DNA from: JACKCR01 sp041390305
Lineage (GTDB): Bacteria > Eisenbacteria > RBG-16-71-46 > CAIMUX01
DNA length: 64,000 nt
Direction: 5' to 3'
Assembly (NCBI GenBank): GCA_041390305.1
Contig: JAWKQE010000006.1
Location: 153,850-217,849 of the forward strand
The notes beneath the pieces were generated by a model that was given only the letters and a program-made list of their open reading frames with translations, was not told where the DNA came from and ran no database searches. Shown here in pieces: positions 10,546 through 18,824 of the stretch. How positions within the stretch are numbered: position 1 is the first letter of the stretch; each line of letters opens with the position of its first letter. A program made the translations under genes and the position numbers.

Positions 10546-11639
10546 ACGTGGTCGCTCTCCTCAAGCGGCTCGGCCTCACCCGCACCGTCCTCGCGGCGTT
10601 CCTGCTCGGGCTCTGGGTGCTGAGCGCCACCGCCAGCTCCCTCGACATGTCGATTCTCATCTCCGACTGTCTCGTCCGCACCGGTATGAACGGAATCCTC
10701 GTGCTCGCGCTCGTACCCGCGGTGCGGGCTGGCGTCGGTCTCAACTTCGGGCTCCCCCTCGGTATGGTCTGCGGCCTGATCGGCATGGTCACGGTGATGG
10801 ACCTGGCGGGACGGACGATGCCGCTCGAACTCGGCGAGAGCTACGGCATGGGCCTCCAGTTCGCTCTCCTCGGCACGGCCATGATCCTTGGGGCACTGCT
10901 CGGGATGATCGCCGGGTGGCTCTACTCGCGACTGCTCGAGGCGGTGAAGGGCCAGGAGATGATGGTCGGCATCTACGTCGGCTTCGGTTCCGTGGCGGGT
11001 GCGTCGATTCTGTGGCTTCTCTTCCCGGCCAAGAATCCCGAGCTGATCTGGCCGCTCGGCGGCGTGGGGCTCAGGAACACCCTCGTCCTCGACGGCTACT
11101 TCCAGCACCTGCTCGATCGGTTCGGTTCGTTCTCGTTCGGAAACGGGTTCTTCCCGACCGGAGTGCTCCTGGTCTGGGTCCTCGCCTGCGCCGCGCTCTG
11201 GCTCTTCTTCCGGACGCGGATCGGTGCGGCCCTGGCGGCGGCCGGAGCGAACCCCCGCTTCGCCGCGGCGAGTGGCATCGACGTTCGGAGCATGCGCTCT
11301 CTCGGAGTCGTCCTCTCGACCGCACTCGCGGCGATCGGCATCGTCGTGTTCAGTCAGTCCTACGGATTCGTACAGCTCTACAAGGCGCCGCTGCTCATGG
11401 CGTTTCCGACCGTGGCGGCACTCCTCATCGGAGGGGCGTCGGTTCGGAACGCGAAGATCGCACACGTCCTCATCGGGACGTTCCTCTTCCAGAGTGTCCT
11501 CACGACGTCCCTGCCCCTCGTCAACGACCTCATCGCCCAGCACGGCGGCGCGAAGGCGCTCGCCAACGTTCCCGAGATCGCGCGTCTCATCATCTCGAAC
11601 GGGATCATCCTGTACGCGCTCACCCGGAAGGAGTCCTGA
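10542..11639 (+). CDS. ABC transporter permease (RbsC/BPD-type 2 family)
   Basis: Membrane channel subunit of the importer. 365 residues with about nine to ten hydrophobic segments; conserved family features are GVGLNFGLPLGMVCGLIG near residue 65 and the cytoplasmic motif RTRIGAALAAAGANPRFAAASGID near residue 230, equivalent to the EAA-like coupling loop of sugar/nucleoside permeases (only the first part need be compared). It starts within the last codon of the ATPase gene (ATGA) and is followed by a second, related permease two bases after its stop. The pair probably forms a heterodimer. Confidence 0.9.
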   Translation: MNVVALLKRLGLTRTVLAAFLLGLWVLSATASSLDMSILISDCLVRTGMNGILVLALVPAVRAGVGLNFGLPLGMVCGLIGMVTVMDLAGRTMPLELGESYGMGLQFALLGTAMILGALLGMIAGWLYSRLLEAVKGQEMMVGIYVGFGSVAGASILWLLFPAKNPELIWPLGGVGLRNTLVLDGYFQHLLDRFGSFSFGNGFFPTGVLLVWVLACAALWLFFRTRIGAALAAAGANPRFAAASGIDVRSMRSLGVVLSTALAAIGIVVFSQSYGFVQLYKAPLLMAFPTVAALLIGGASVRNAKIAHVLIGTFLFQSVLTTSLPLVNDLIAQHGGAKALANVPEIARLIISNGIILYALTRKES

Positions 11640-11641
11640 TC

Positions 11642-12715
11642 GTGCGAAGCGCACCGTCGGTACGCGGGCTCCTCGGACAGAACGTGGTGCCGCTCCTCTT
11701 CGCCACGCTCTGCATCGCGGGAATCGTGGCGGCGCGGGAAGCGATCGCGCTCGAGATCCTGGCCGGCGACATCGTGACCCGTCTGGGTCGGAACCTCTTC
11801 CTCGTCCTCTCGCTCATCGTTCCCGTCGTGGCAGGGATGGGACTCAACTTCGGGATCGTGATCGGCGCGATGTGCGGGCAGATCGGGCTGATCCTGGTCG
11901 AGAACGCCGGTTGGAGCGGCCTCGGTGCCCTCGGCGCGGCCATGGCCTTCTCCGTTCCGCTCAGCCTCGTCTTCGGAGGACTCACCGGACGGCTCCTCAA
12001 CCGGGCGAAGGGCAAGGAGATGATCACTGGGATGATCCTCGCCTTCTTCGCGAACGGCGTGTACCAGATGATCTTCCTCCTCCTCGCCGGTCCCGTCCTT
12101 CCGCTCCACAACCAGAAGATCCTCCTCGACGACGGTATCGGGCTCGCGAATACGATCGACCTCTCGGGCACGGCCGGGAAGCTCGACCATCTCCTCCGGA
12201 TCTCGCTTCTGGGAGGACGGATCCAGTTTCCGATCGCGACGTTCCTCCTCATCACACTCCTCTGCCTCGGGCTCCGCTGGTATCTCCGCACGCGGTCCGG
12301 ACAGGAGCTCCGCACCGTCGGCCAGGACATGCACGTCGCCGAGATCTCCGGGATCGGCGTCGACAAGGTCCGGATGCGCGCGATCCTCATCTCGACCGTG
12401 CTGGGCGGGATCGGCCAGATCCTCTGGCTCACGTCCACCGGCATGGGGACGATGAACACGTACTCGAGCCACGAGCAGGTGGGCCCCTACGCCATCGCCG
12501 CGATCCTCGTGGGTGGCGCGACCGTGACCCACGCCACGATCTGGCACGCGATCCTGGGGACGCTGCTCTTCCACACCCTTTTCGTCGTCGCTCCGCTCGC
12601 CGGCCAGGCCGTGTTCGGAGCCGTCCAGATCGGCGAGTACTTCCGCGAATTCGTGGCCTATGCCGTCATCGGCGTCACGCTCGCGCTCCACGCCTGGAAG
12701 TCACGGCGGGGGTAG
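11642..12715 (+). CDS. ABC transporter permease, second subunit
   Basis: Paralogue of the preceding permease and its likely heterodimer partner. I chose GTG at 11642 because GGAAGGAG lies seven bases upstream and the first helix starts directly after it; this gives 357 residues. MGLNFGIVIGAMCGQIGLIL near residue 75 is the counterpart of the same motif in the first permease, and TRSGQELRTVGQDMHVAEIS near residue 220 is the coupling loop. There are about nine hydrophobic segments, and the C-terminus is short and basic (AWKSRRG). The binding-protein gene follows 84 bases later on the same strand. Confidence 0.9.
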   Translation: MRSAPSVRGLLGQNVVPLLFATLCIAGIVAAREAIALEILAGDIVTRLGRNLFLVLSLIVPVVAGMGLNFGIVIGAMCGQIGLILVENAGWSGLGALGAAMAFSVPLSLVFGGLTGRLLNRAKGKEMITGMILAFFANGVYQMIFLLLAGPVLPLHNQKILLDDGIGLANTIDLSGTAGKLDHLLRISLLGGRIQFPIATFLLITLLCLGLRWYLRTRSGQELRTVGQDMHVAEISGIGVDKVRMRAILISTVLGGIGQILWLTSTGMGTMNTYSSHEQVGPYAIAAILVGGATVTHATIWHAILGTLLFHTLFVVAPLAGQAVFGAVQIGEYFREFVAYAVIGVTLALHAWKSRRG

Positions 12716-12799
12716 TCGCGACGCGACGCTGACGCCCGGATCGGTGTAGGATCTCAGCCGATAGAGGGGCCGGATCCCATCCGCACACGGAGGAAGAAG

Positions 12800-14035
12800 A
12801 TGAAGCCGTTCACACACGGGGTCGGGAGTTCGAGGTCTTGGTCCGCTTCGTCGGCTACGCGGGCGCTCAGGGCGGCCGCACTCGCTGCCGTCGTCGCCGT
12901 CTCGCTGCCCGCCTGCTCGGGATCCGGTGACAGCGACTCCGGCGGCGCCGCTGGGGGAGCCGAGAGTGCGAGTGCCTCCGCGGACTTCGGCACGTCCGGC
13001 AGGGATCTCGGCTTCAAGGTCGGCATCATGACCGGCACGGTTTCCCAGGGAGAGGACGAGTACCGCGGCGCCGAGGCGGTCATTCGGCGATACGGCAGCA
13101 AGCAGATCCGCCACGTCACCTACCCGGACAACTTCATGACGGAGCAGGAAGCGATGATCTCGCAGATCCTGAACCTGGCCGGTGACAAGAACGTCAAGGC
13201 GATCGTCGTCGCTCAGGGTGTTCCTGGAACCATGGCCGCGATCAAGCGCGTCCGCGAGTTCCGGCCCGACGTGAAGTTCCTCGTCTACGAACCGCACGAG
13301 GATCCGCACCAGATCGCGGAGTACGCGGATCTCTGCATCATGCCGGACCAGCTCAAGCGCGGAGAGACGATCGTCCAGCTCGCGCACGACATGGGCGCGA
13401 AGACGTTCGTCCACTACTCGTTCCCGCGGCACATGAGCCAGGAAATGATCTCGCGCCGCGCCAAGATCATGGAAGACAAGTGCACCGAGCTCGGCATGGA
13501 GTTCGTCTTCGCGAACGCTCCGGATCCGACGGGCGACCAGGGGCTCCCGGGCGCGCAGAAGTTCATCCTCGAGGACGTTCCGCGCGAGATCGAGACGTAC
13601 GGCAACGACACCGCGTTTTTCTCCACGAACTGCGGCATGCAGGAGCCGCTCATCCGGGCGACGGTCGACAACCACGCGATCATGCCGGAGCAGTGCTGTC
13701 CGTCTCCCACCCACGGCTATCCCGGCGCGCTCGGAATCGCCATCGCCGATGACGACGCTGGGGACATGGGAAAGATCCGCGAGGCGATCCACGCAAAGAT
13801 CGACGCGGCCGGGAACTCCGGGCGGATGGGGGCCTGGCCGGTCTCCGTCGGCATGGTGGCGATCGATGCGCTTACCGAACATGCGATCGCTGTCGTGAGC
13901 GGGACTGCCCAGATCACGGACCAGGCGACCGTGCAGGCAGAACTCCAAAAGGCTGCGGACGCGTCAGTTACCGTCCTCCCCTTTGAAGCCAAACCGAATT
14001 ACTATATGTTCCTGATCGACAGCGTGATCTTCTAG
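12800..14035 (+). CDS. DUF3798 lipoprotein, probable solute-binding component of the ABC importer
   Basis: Extracytoplasmic lipoprotein of 411 residues. GGAGG lies six bases before the ATG. A signal sequence ends in the lipobox SLPAC, followed by a Ser/Gly-rich linker of about 30 residues. The body matches the DUF3798 family: FKVGIMTGTVSQGEDEYRGA, ITYPDNFMTEQEAMISQI-like strands (here VTYPDNFMTEQE), MISRRAKIMEDKCTELGMEF, and PTHGYPGALGIAI. Its alternating alpha/beta pattern resembles periplasmic binding proteins. Position as the last gene of a binding-protein-less importer operon argues that it captures the substrate. The substrate is unknown; DUF3798 genes beside such transporters in other bacteria support the link (recollection). 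Confidence 0.85.
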   Translation: MKPFTHGVGSSRSWSASSATRALRAAALAAVVAVSLPACSGSGDSDSGGAAGGAESASASADFGTSGRDLGFKVGIMTGTVSQGEDEYRGAEAVIRRYGSKQIRHVTYPDNFMTEQEAMISQILNLAGDKNVKAIVVAQGVPGTMAAIKRVREFRPDVKFLVYEPHEDPHQIAEYADLCIMPDQLKRGETIVQLAHDMGAKTFVHYSFPRHMSQEMISRRAKIMEDKCTELGMEFVFANAPDPTGDQGLPGAQKFILEDVPREIETYGNDTAFFSTNCGMQEPLIRATVDNHAIMPEQCCPSPTHGYPGALGIAIADDDAGDMGKIREAIHAKIDAAGNSGRMGAWPVSVGMVAIDALTEHAIAVVSGTAQITDQATVQAELQKAADASVTVLPFEAKPNYYMFLIDSVIF

Positions 14036-14078
14036 ATCCCGCGACACAGTTTTCGGCCTCGGCCGATTCCGTAGTGCG

Positions 14079-14147
14079 CGTCAGAGGATGTGGCCCGGCT
14101 GACAATCAGGCAGCTTCTACCACATCTTCTGACGTCGCTGTTTTTTG
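14079..14147 (+). terminator. Terminator of the DUF3798/ABC operon
   Basis: CGTCAGAGGATGTGG (14079-14093) pairs with CCACATCTTCTGACG (14120-14134) with one G-T pair. The loop is 26 bases, and six Ts follow at 14141-14146. It lies 44 bases after the DUF3798 stop and separates that operon from the sigma-factor operon. Confidence 0.55.
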
Positions 14148-14216
14148 TCCGCTGTTCCTCCCCGCGTGCAACCTTCCGCCGTCCCCGTGCCCTTCCTATC
14201 GAGAGAAGGAGACGAC

Positions 14217-14759
14217 GTGGCGCGACGATGGGAAGACCTCGCCGATGGAATCCGCTCTCGGGACCCTGAGGCTGTCCGCGACCTCTTCCGCACGCACCAC
14301 GGGATGGTCTTTCGGTTCGTTCGTCGTGAGTGCGGCTCCCGCGACGAGGCCGAAGAACTGACCGCGCGCGTCTTCTTCCGTGTGATCGACTCAGCATTCG
14401 AGTTTCGGGGCACGACCGCCATGCTGCCGGCGTACCTCTTCGGCGTCGCGCGCAACGTGATCCGAGAGAATCGGCGGGATGTGGCGCGGTGGATCCCGAT
14501 GGAGGATGCGGTCACCTCGGTGCAGCCGGCGGCCCACGACCTCGTGCAGGTCGAAGACGAGTGGTCGCGACTGCGGGAGGCGGTCGCCTGCCTTCGTCCG
14601 GAGGAGCAGGAAGTCCTCCACCTTCGATTCGTCGAGGGCTTTCCGCTCGCCCGGGTCGCGAGTGCGATGGGCCTGCCCGTCGGGACGGTGAAGAGCCATA
14701 TCCACCGGCTGCGCGTGAAGCTCCGCGGAGTTCGTGAGCCGCAGAGAGAAGCGACATGA
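14217..14759 (+). CDS. ECF-type RNA polymerase sigma factor
   Basis: Alternative sigma factor of about 180 residues. GTG at 14217 is preferred over ATG 72 bases upstream because AAGGAG sits five bases before it and the homologous part begins there. Region 2 covers EAVRDLFRTHHGMVFRFVRR and LPAYLFGVARNVIRENRR. Region 4 covers LRPEEQEVLHLRFVEGFPLA and the HTH ending GTVKSHIHRLRVKL. It overlaps the next gene by ATGA, the usual coupling of an ECF factor with its regulator. The promoters it reads are unknown; the downstream secreted protein may be a target. Confidence 0.9.
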   Translation: MARRWEDLADGIRSRDPEAVRDLFRTHHGMVFRFVRRECGSRDEAEELTARVFFRVIDSAFEFRGTTAMLPAYLFGVARNVIRENRRDVARWIPMEDAVTSVQPAAHDLVQVEDEWSRLREAVACLRPEEQEVLHLRFVEGFPLARVASAMGLPVGTVKSHIHRLRVKLRGVREPQREAT

Positions 14760-15202
14760 ACCACCTCGGTGACGACACTCCCAGGAACTCGGACGAACTG
14801 ACTCGGCTGGTCGGCCCCGTCGCGGACGACCGTCCGTCGGCGGGCTGGGTCGACCGCACGGAGGCCGCGCTGGTTGCGCGTGCGGAGCAGCTCGGTCCGG
14901 CCGGAGCGCAGACCCGGATCGGCCAGGCCTCGCGCGCATCACTCGGCGGACGCGCCCCATCCCGTCGTCGCGCACACGCGGATGCGCGGACCTCTCCGAG
15001 AGCGAGAGTCCTCAACTGGGCGGCGGGTGCGGTACTCGTCGCCGTCGCCTCGTTGGTCTCGATCCTCGTCCTCTCCCGAGACGGTCGACCGAAGAGCAAC
15101 GACGTCGACGTGAACGAAACGGCCCCGTTCGAGGAGGGCTACCTGCCGGGTTTCGGCACGCTGCCCGGCGTCGACGGGTACGTGCGTGTCCAAAGGAGGT
15201 AG
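14756..15202 (+). CDS. Small single-pass membrane protein, candidate anti-sigma partner
   Basis: 148 residues, translationally coupled to the sigma gene by a 4-base overlap. The N-terminal 85 residues are hydrophilic and Arg/Ala-rich, one membrane helix lies near residues 87-107 (AAGAVLVAVASLVSILVL), and a 40-residue acidic tail faces the other side. This is the topology of an anti-sigma factor, but the usual HxxxCxxC zinc motif is absent, so the role is inferred only from position and topology. The next gene follows two bases after the stop. Confidence 0.6.
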   Translation: MNHLGDDTPRNSDELTRLVGPVADDRPSAGWVDRTEAALVARAEQLGPAGAQTRIGQASRASLGGRAPSRRRAHADARTSPRARVLNWAAGAVLVAVASLVSILVLSRDGRPKSNDVDVNETAPFEEGYLPGFGTLPGVDGYVRVQRR

Positions 15203-15204
15203 CG

Positions 15205-16119
15205 ATGTTCCGACGGTTTGCAGCCTCGAGGTTCCCTGGGATCGCGTCTCTGGTCGCGGTCGTGCTGGTGCTGCCCCCCGTCAGTGCTCGAGAAGCACTC
15301 GCGGTGGCCGGGCCGAGTGGGACGGACGATGCGGAGCTCGCCGTCGAGTTGGTCGGAGTCGGAGCGGACGGTACCTCCGGCACTCTGGGGTCGGGCACGG
15401 TCCGCCGGGCGGGCTCCCTTGGGTTCGAGTACGACTCCGGAGGCGAGAGGCTGCAGGTACGGGGGACGATGGCCGCTCAGGACGAGAAGACCATCTTCAC
15501 GGTTCGCGTCGAAGACCCCTCCGGTGTTCGCTTCGAGCACGCGCACGACCTGTCCGATTGGCGGGCGCGGTCGATCGAGCTACCGGGGGGAGGCGAGGGT
15601 TCCGTCCTCCTCAACGTGTTTCCCCGTCACCTACCGGGCGAGCCGGCACCTGTCGAACTCACGGAAGGAGCCGGGGAGTTCCTCGGGCACTGGTCGTTCC
15701 GTGAGAGCCCGATCGTTCTCGACGACCAGCACTATGCAGGCCGCATCGTCTTCCTGATCGGCGGGCATTCTCTCTGGCTCGAGATTCCGGGGGAGGTCCA
15801 CCTCGTTCTCGACCTCTTCGATTCCCCGGGACTCCAGCCGATCGGGACGCTCCGGAACGGCAAACTGGATGTGAAGGGACCGGACGATCGCACGATCCAG
15901 GTGTTTCAGGTGTCCCTCGGTGATCCGGCGGTTCCGCTCGAGGGCCGCACGATCCGGGTCTATGGGCGGTGGGAGCCGCCACGCTCCACGCGCGAGGAGG
16001 CGGCCGAGCGCCACGCGGCGGGACTCGCGAAGTGGCGTCCGGATCTGACGCACGAACAGGTGGAGGAAAGCGCAGACCGGATGCGCTCCGGGTTCTCGGT
16101 GTCGTACGGTACTCCCTGA
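15205..16119 (+). CDS. Secreted protein of unknown function
   Basis: 304 residues starting ATG at 15205, with AAAGGAGGTAGCG just upstream (spacing about six). A signal peptide ends near residue 28 (VVLVLPPVSA-RE). The mature part is rich in predicted beta-strands and acidic loops, without cysteines or recognisable motifs. The C-terminal 40 residues form a charged helix (STREEAAERHAAGL). It is the third gene of the sigma-factor operon and could be the envelope-associated output or signal input of that system. I do not recognise the family. Confidence 0.75.
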   Translation: MFRRFAASRFPGIASLVAVVLVLPPVSAREALAVAGPSGTDDAELAVELVGVGADGTSGTLGSGTVRRAGSLGFEYDSGGERLQVRGTMAAQDEKTIFTVRVEDPSGVRFEHAHDLSDWRARSIELPGGGEGSVLLNVFPRHLPGEPAPVELTEGAGEFLGHWSFRESPIVLDDQHYAGRIVFLIGGHSLWLEIPGEVHLVLDLFDSPGLQPIGTLRNGKLDVKGPDDRTIQVFQVSLGDPAVPLEGRTIRVYGRWEPPRSTREEAAERHAAGLAKWRPDLTHEQVEESADRMRSGFSVSYGTP

Positions 16120-16233
16120 CGCAGCGAACCAGTGCCACTGGACCGCAGTCATCGCTGCTCCACCAGGGTCGTTCCACTTCTCCGTCCAGTTCGCGCGAGT
16201 CGGGTACGACGCACACGATCCGGAGGACACCTG

Positions 16234-16652
16234 ATGAAATCTCACCGCAAGGAGCTGTGGTTCGAGACGCCGAACCGGATGGACTTCGTCAACATCACGC
16301 CGCAGGTCGAGGCCGAGGTCCGCGCCAGTGGGGTGGAGGAGGGGCTCTGCCTGGTCAACGCGATGCACATCACGGCCTCCGTCTTCATCAACGACGACGA
16401 GCCCGGACTCCATCGGGACTACAAGCGATGGCTCGAGCAGCTCGCCCTCACGCCCCGACAGACCGCTATGACCACAACAACACTGGTGAAGACAACGGCG
16501 ATGCTCATCATAAGCGGCAGATCATGGGGCGGGAGGTGGTCGTCGCGATCACGGAGGGGCGGCTCGACTTCGGCCCCTGGGAGCAGATCTTCTACGGCGA
16601 GTTCGACGGTCGTCGGCGTAAACGCGTCCTGGTCAAGATCATCGGCGACTGA
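16234..16652 (+). CDS. YjbQ/UPF0047 family protein, one frameshift
   Basis: Small cytosolic protein of about 139 codons in a widespread family that E. coli YjbQ represents (weak thiamine-phosphate-synthase activity is reported for that family). The start ATG at 16234 has GGAGG ten bases before it. Conserved parts are LWFETPNRMDFVNITPQVEA, NAMHITASVFINDDEPGLHR and, after a frame change between about 16440 and 16475, DRYDHNNTGEDNGDAHHKRQ and FGPWEQIFYGEFDGRRRKR. The conserved histidines and the terminal WEQIFYGEFDG are intact. A single base error would restore a normal gene. Confidence 0.88.
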
Positions 16653-16683
16653 CACGCACGGATCGGGATGCCTTCCGGCGCCG

Positions 16684-16713
16684 AGGGAAACCCCTCACTC
16701 ATCGAGGGGTCCC
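16684..16713 (+). terminator. Possible terminator after the YjbQ gene
   Basis: ACCCCTC (16690-16696) and GAGGGGT (16704-16710) form a seven-base stem with a seven-base loop, 37 bases past the stop codon. No T-tract follows on the plus strand. Confidence 0.3.
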
Positions 16714-16891
16714 ACCCATGCCGAGTCCCTCAACCCCTAAAGATGGCACGACGCCCTCCCGATGCCCTACATGAGGATCGCTTCGGGGGATGACTTCCAT
16801 TGCGTCGGCTGCAGGCCGGGACGATCCGAAGACAGGATTCGACGAACCAGTGCACGTCAGCTCGGCCGCCGACGGCCCAGGAGGCTCGTCC

Positions 16892-18748
16892 GTGCTCAAA
16901 AGACTCCAGTCCCTAAGTCTCACCGCACGCATCCTCTTCCTCACGAGTCTCGCCATCGCCGTCGTGGTGACGGCGAACTACCTCGTGTTCAACCGCGCGA
17001 TCCGATCCACGTCCGTCGATGCCATGGTGGAAAAGGCTGCGGCTTTTACGGCCGTGGCCGATGAGGCGAAGAACCACGTCGCCTCCATGCACGCGAGGAA
17101 CTCCTTCGACATCCCATCGCTCAGCGAGGAGCTCGAGGAGGCGAAGGCAAAGAACAAGGTCAAGGACACCGCGTTCTTCGACGTGATTCCGGTGGTCGCG
17201 GGATGGAAGTCCGCCCAGAGTGCCGCCGAGAGAGAGAACATCAACTTCCGGATCTCCGCTTTCGAGGCACGGAACAAGGACAACGAGCCGGAAAAGGGGT
17301 CGTTCTCCGAGTCACTTCTCCGTGATCTCACGACGCAGGCCAAGGCGGGCAAGGCAGAGACGGTCTACGCCATCGACAAGGACACCAACGTCCTCCACTA
17401 CATGCGCGCGATCCGTCTCGGCGAAGACTGCCTCATGTGTCACGGTGACCGGGGGAACCGCTGGGACACGGACGGCGACGGGAAGGACATCCTAGGTCTC
17501 ACGATGGAGGGATGGAAGGTCGGGGACATGCACGGCGCGTATCACGTGCTGATGCCACTCGAACCGGTCGACGCAGCGGTCGCCGGGTTCATGAAGACCG
17601 GACTGGCGTGGACGTTGCCCCTGGTTGGCCTCTCGCTCGTCGGATTCTTCTTCGCCCTTCGCGCGGTCTTCAGCCGTCCGGCCATGGCGCTCGTGCGCCG
17701 GCTCCAGGACATCGCGCAGGGTGAGGGGGATCTCACGCGCCGTATCCCTGTGACCAGCTCGGACGAACTGGGACAGCTGGGGCTGTGGTTCAACCGGTTC
17801 GTGGCTCGAATCCACGACATGATCGTCGAACTCGGGGGGGTGAGCCACGAGGTGGCATCCGCGGCTACCGAGATCGCGGCATCGGCCGAACAAATGGCTT
17901 CGGGCCTGGACGTCCAGAATCAGCGCGTCGTCGAGATCACCGAAGCGATGGAGAAGGTCGCGAGCGCCGCGCACGAGGTCGCGGAGCGCGGTGGGCTGGC
18001 CACGGAGTCGGCCACGGAGTCCAGGCGGAGCGCGGAAGAAGGTGGCGCCGTCGTCTCCGAGACGATCCGGGAAATGCACGCGATCAGCGACTCTGTGGGT
18101 GCCAGCGCCCACGCGGTGAGTGAGCTCGGGAAGCGCGGCGAGGAGATCGGGAAGATCATCGAGGTGATCAACGACATCGCCGACCAGACGAATCTGCTCG
18201 CGCTCAACGCCGCCATCGAAGCTGCTCGGGCCGGGGAGCATGGTCGTGGCTTCGCGGTCGTTGCCGACGAAGTTCGGTCCCTCGCGGACCGTACGACGAA
18301 AGCAACGCAGGAGATCGAGACCTCGATTACCGAAATTCAACGAGGCACCAGCGATGCCGTGGTCCGGATGGAGGAGAGTCGCGGACAGATCACGAAGGGG
18401 ACCGAGAGCGCGGCGCGTGCGGAGGACAGTCTCCGTGGAATCGTGTCGAGCGCGATCAGTGTCACCGAAATGGTGCAGGCGATTGCAGCGGCAGCAGATC
18501 AGCAGTCTCGTGCGAGCGAGCAGGTGAGTCAGAACTCCGAGACGGTGAGTGCAGCGACCCGCGAGACGAACGAAGGCGCTCGTCAGGCGGCGATCGCGGC
18601 GGCCCAGCTCTCGGAGAAAGCCGAGCAGCTCCAGCTGCTCGTGAGTTCGTTCAAAGTCGACAGCCGATCTACGGGGGCTGCGGATCACTACTCCGTACAT
18701 CCCAGCCCGGGAACCAAGCGTCCAGTGGTCAGGCGGCGCGCCGCCTGA
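16892..18748 (+). CDS. Methyl-accepting chemotaxis protein with periplasmic c-type heme motif (first of tandem pair)
   Basis: Transmembrane chemoreceptor of 618 residues. GTG at 16892 is chosen over ATG at 16790 because AGGAGG lies seven bases upstream and the next gene's protein aligns from this point (LKRLQSLSLTARIL against GRLRSTSLTVRIL). A helix at 13-33 and another near 236-258 enclose a periplasmic domain holding CLMCH (residues 180-184), a covalent heme-c site, followed by an acidic DTDGDGKD loop. HAMP follows, then the signalling domain with the hairpin tip EVINDIADQTNLLALNAAIE. The domain resembles DUF3365-type heme sensors. It probably senses redox state, oxygen or NO. No CheA/CheW gene is in the window. 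Confidence 0.92.
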   Translation: MLKRLQSLSLTARILFLTSLAIAVVVTANYLVFNRAIRSTSVDAMVEKAAAFTAVADEAKNHVASMHARNSFDIPSLSEELEEAKAKNKVKDTAFFDVIPVVAGWKSAQSAAERENINFRISAFEARNKDNEPEKGSFSESLLRDLTTQAKAGKAETVYAIDKDTNVLHYMRAIRLGEDCLMCHGDRGNRWDTDGDGKDILGLTMEGWKVGDMHGAYHVLMPLEPVDAAVAGFMKTGLAWTLPLVGLSLVGFFFALRAVFSRPAMALVRRLQDIAQGEGDLTRRIPVTSSDELGQLGLWFNRFVARIHDMIVELGGVSHEVASAATEIAASAEQMASGLDVQNQRVVEITEAMEKVASAAHEVAERGGLATESATESRRSAEEGGAVVSETIREMHAISDSVGASAHAVSELGKRGEEIGKIIEVINDIADQTNLLALNAAIEAARAGEHGRGFAVVADEVRSLADRTTKATQEIETSITEIQRGTSDAVVRMEESRGQITKGTESAARAEDSLRGIVSSAISVTEMVQAIAAAADQQSRASEQVSQNSETVSAATRETNEGARQAAIAAAQLSEKAEQLQLLVSSFKVDSRSTGAADHYSVHPSPGTKRPVVRRRAA

Positions 18749-18749
18749 C
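18728..18749. repeat. Perfect 22-bp palindrome across the chemoreceptor stop codon
   Basis: GTCAGGCGGCG is followed directly by its exact inverse complement. The palindrome encodes the last residues of the first chemoreceptor (RRRAA) and contains its TGA. With no loop or T-tract it is a poor terminator; it may be a protein-binding site or an mRNA 3' hairpin. Confidence 0.6.
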
Positions 18750-18775
18750 CCGAGAACGCATTCGAGGCCGCTGGG

Positions 18776-18812
18776 GAGTCGCGACGAGTCGCGAACTACC
18801 AGCCTCTATACT
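18776..18812 (+). promoter_or_regulatory. Possible promoter of the second chemoreceptor gene
   Basis: TATACT at 18807-18812 matches five of six -10 consensus bases and lies shortly before the ribosome site TGGAGG. It is preceded by a 10-bp tandem repeat (GAGTCGCGAC/GAGTCGCGAA, 18776-18795) where a -35 element would be. No good -35 hexamer is seen. Confidence 0.25.
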
Positions 18813-18824
18813 GGAGGCACAACA

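Noticed and set aside
10404..11654. 416-codon minus-strand frame opposite the first permease
   Set aside because: Hydrophilic, Glu/Arg-rich mirror of membrane-protein codons; no motifs.
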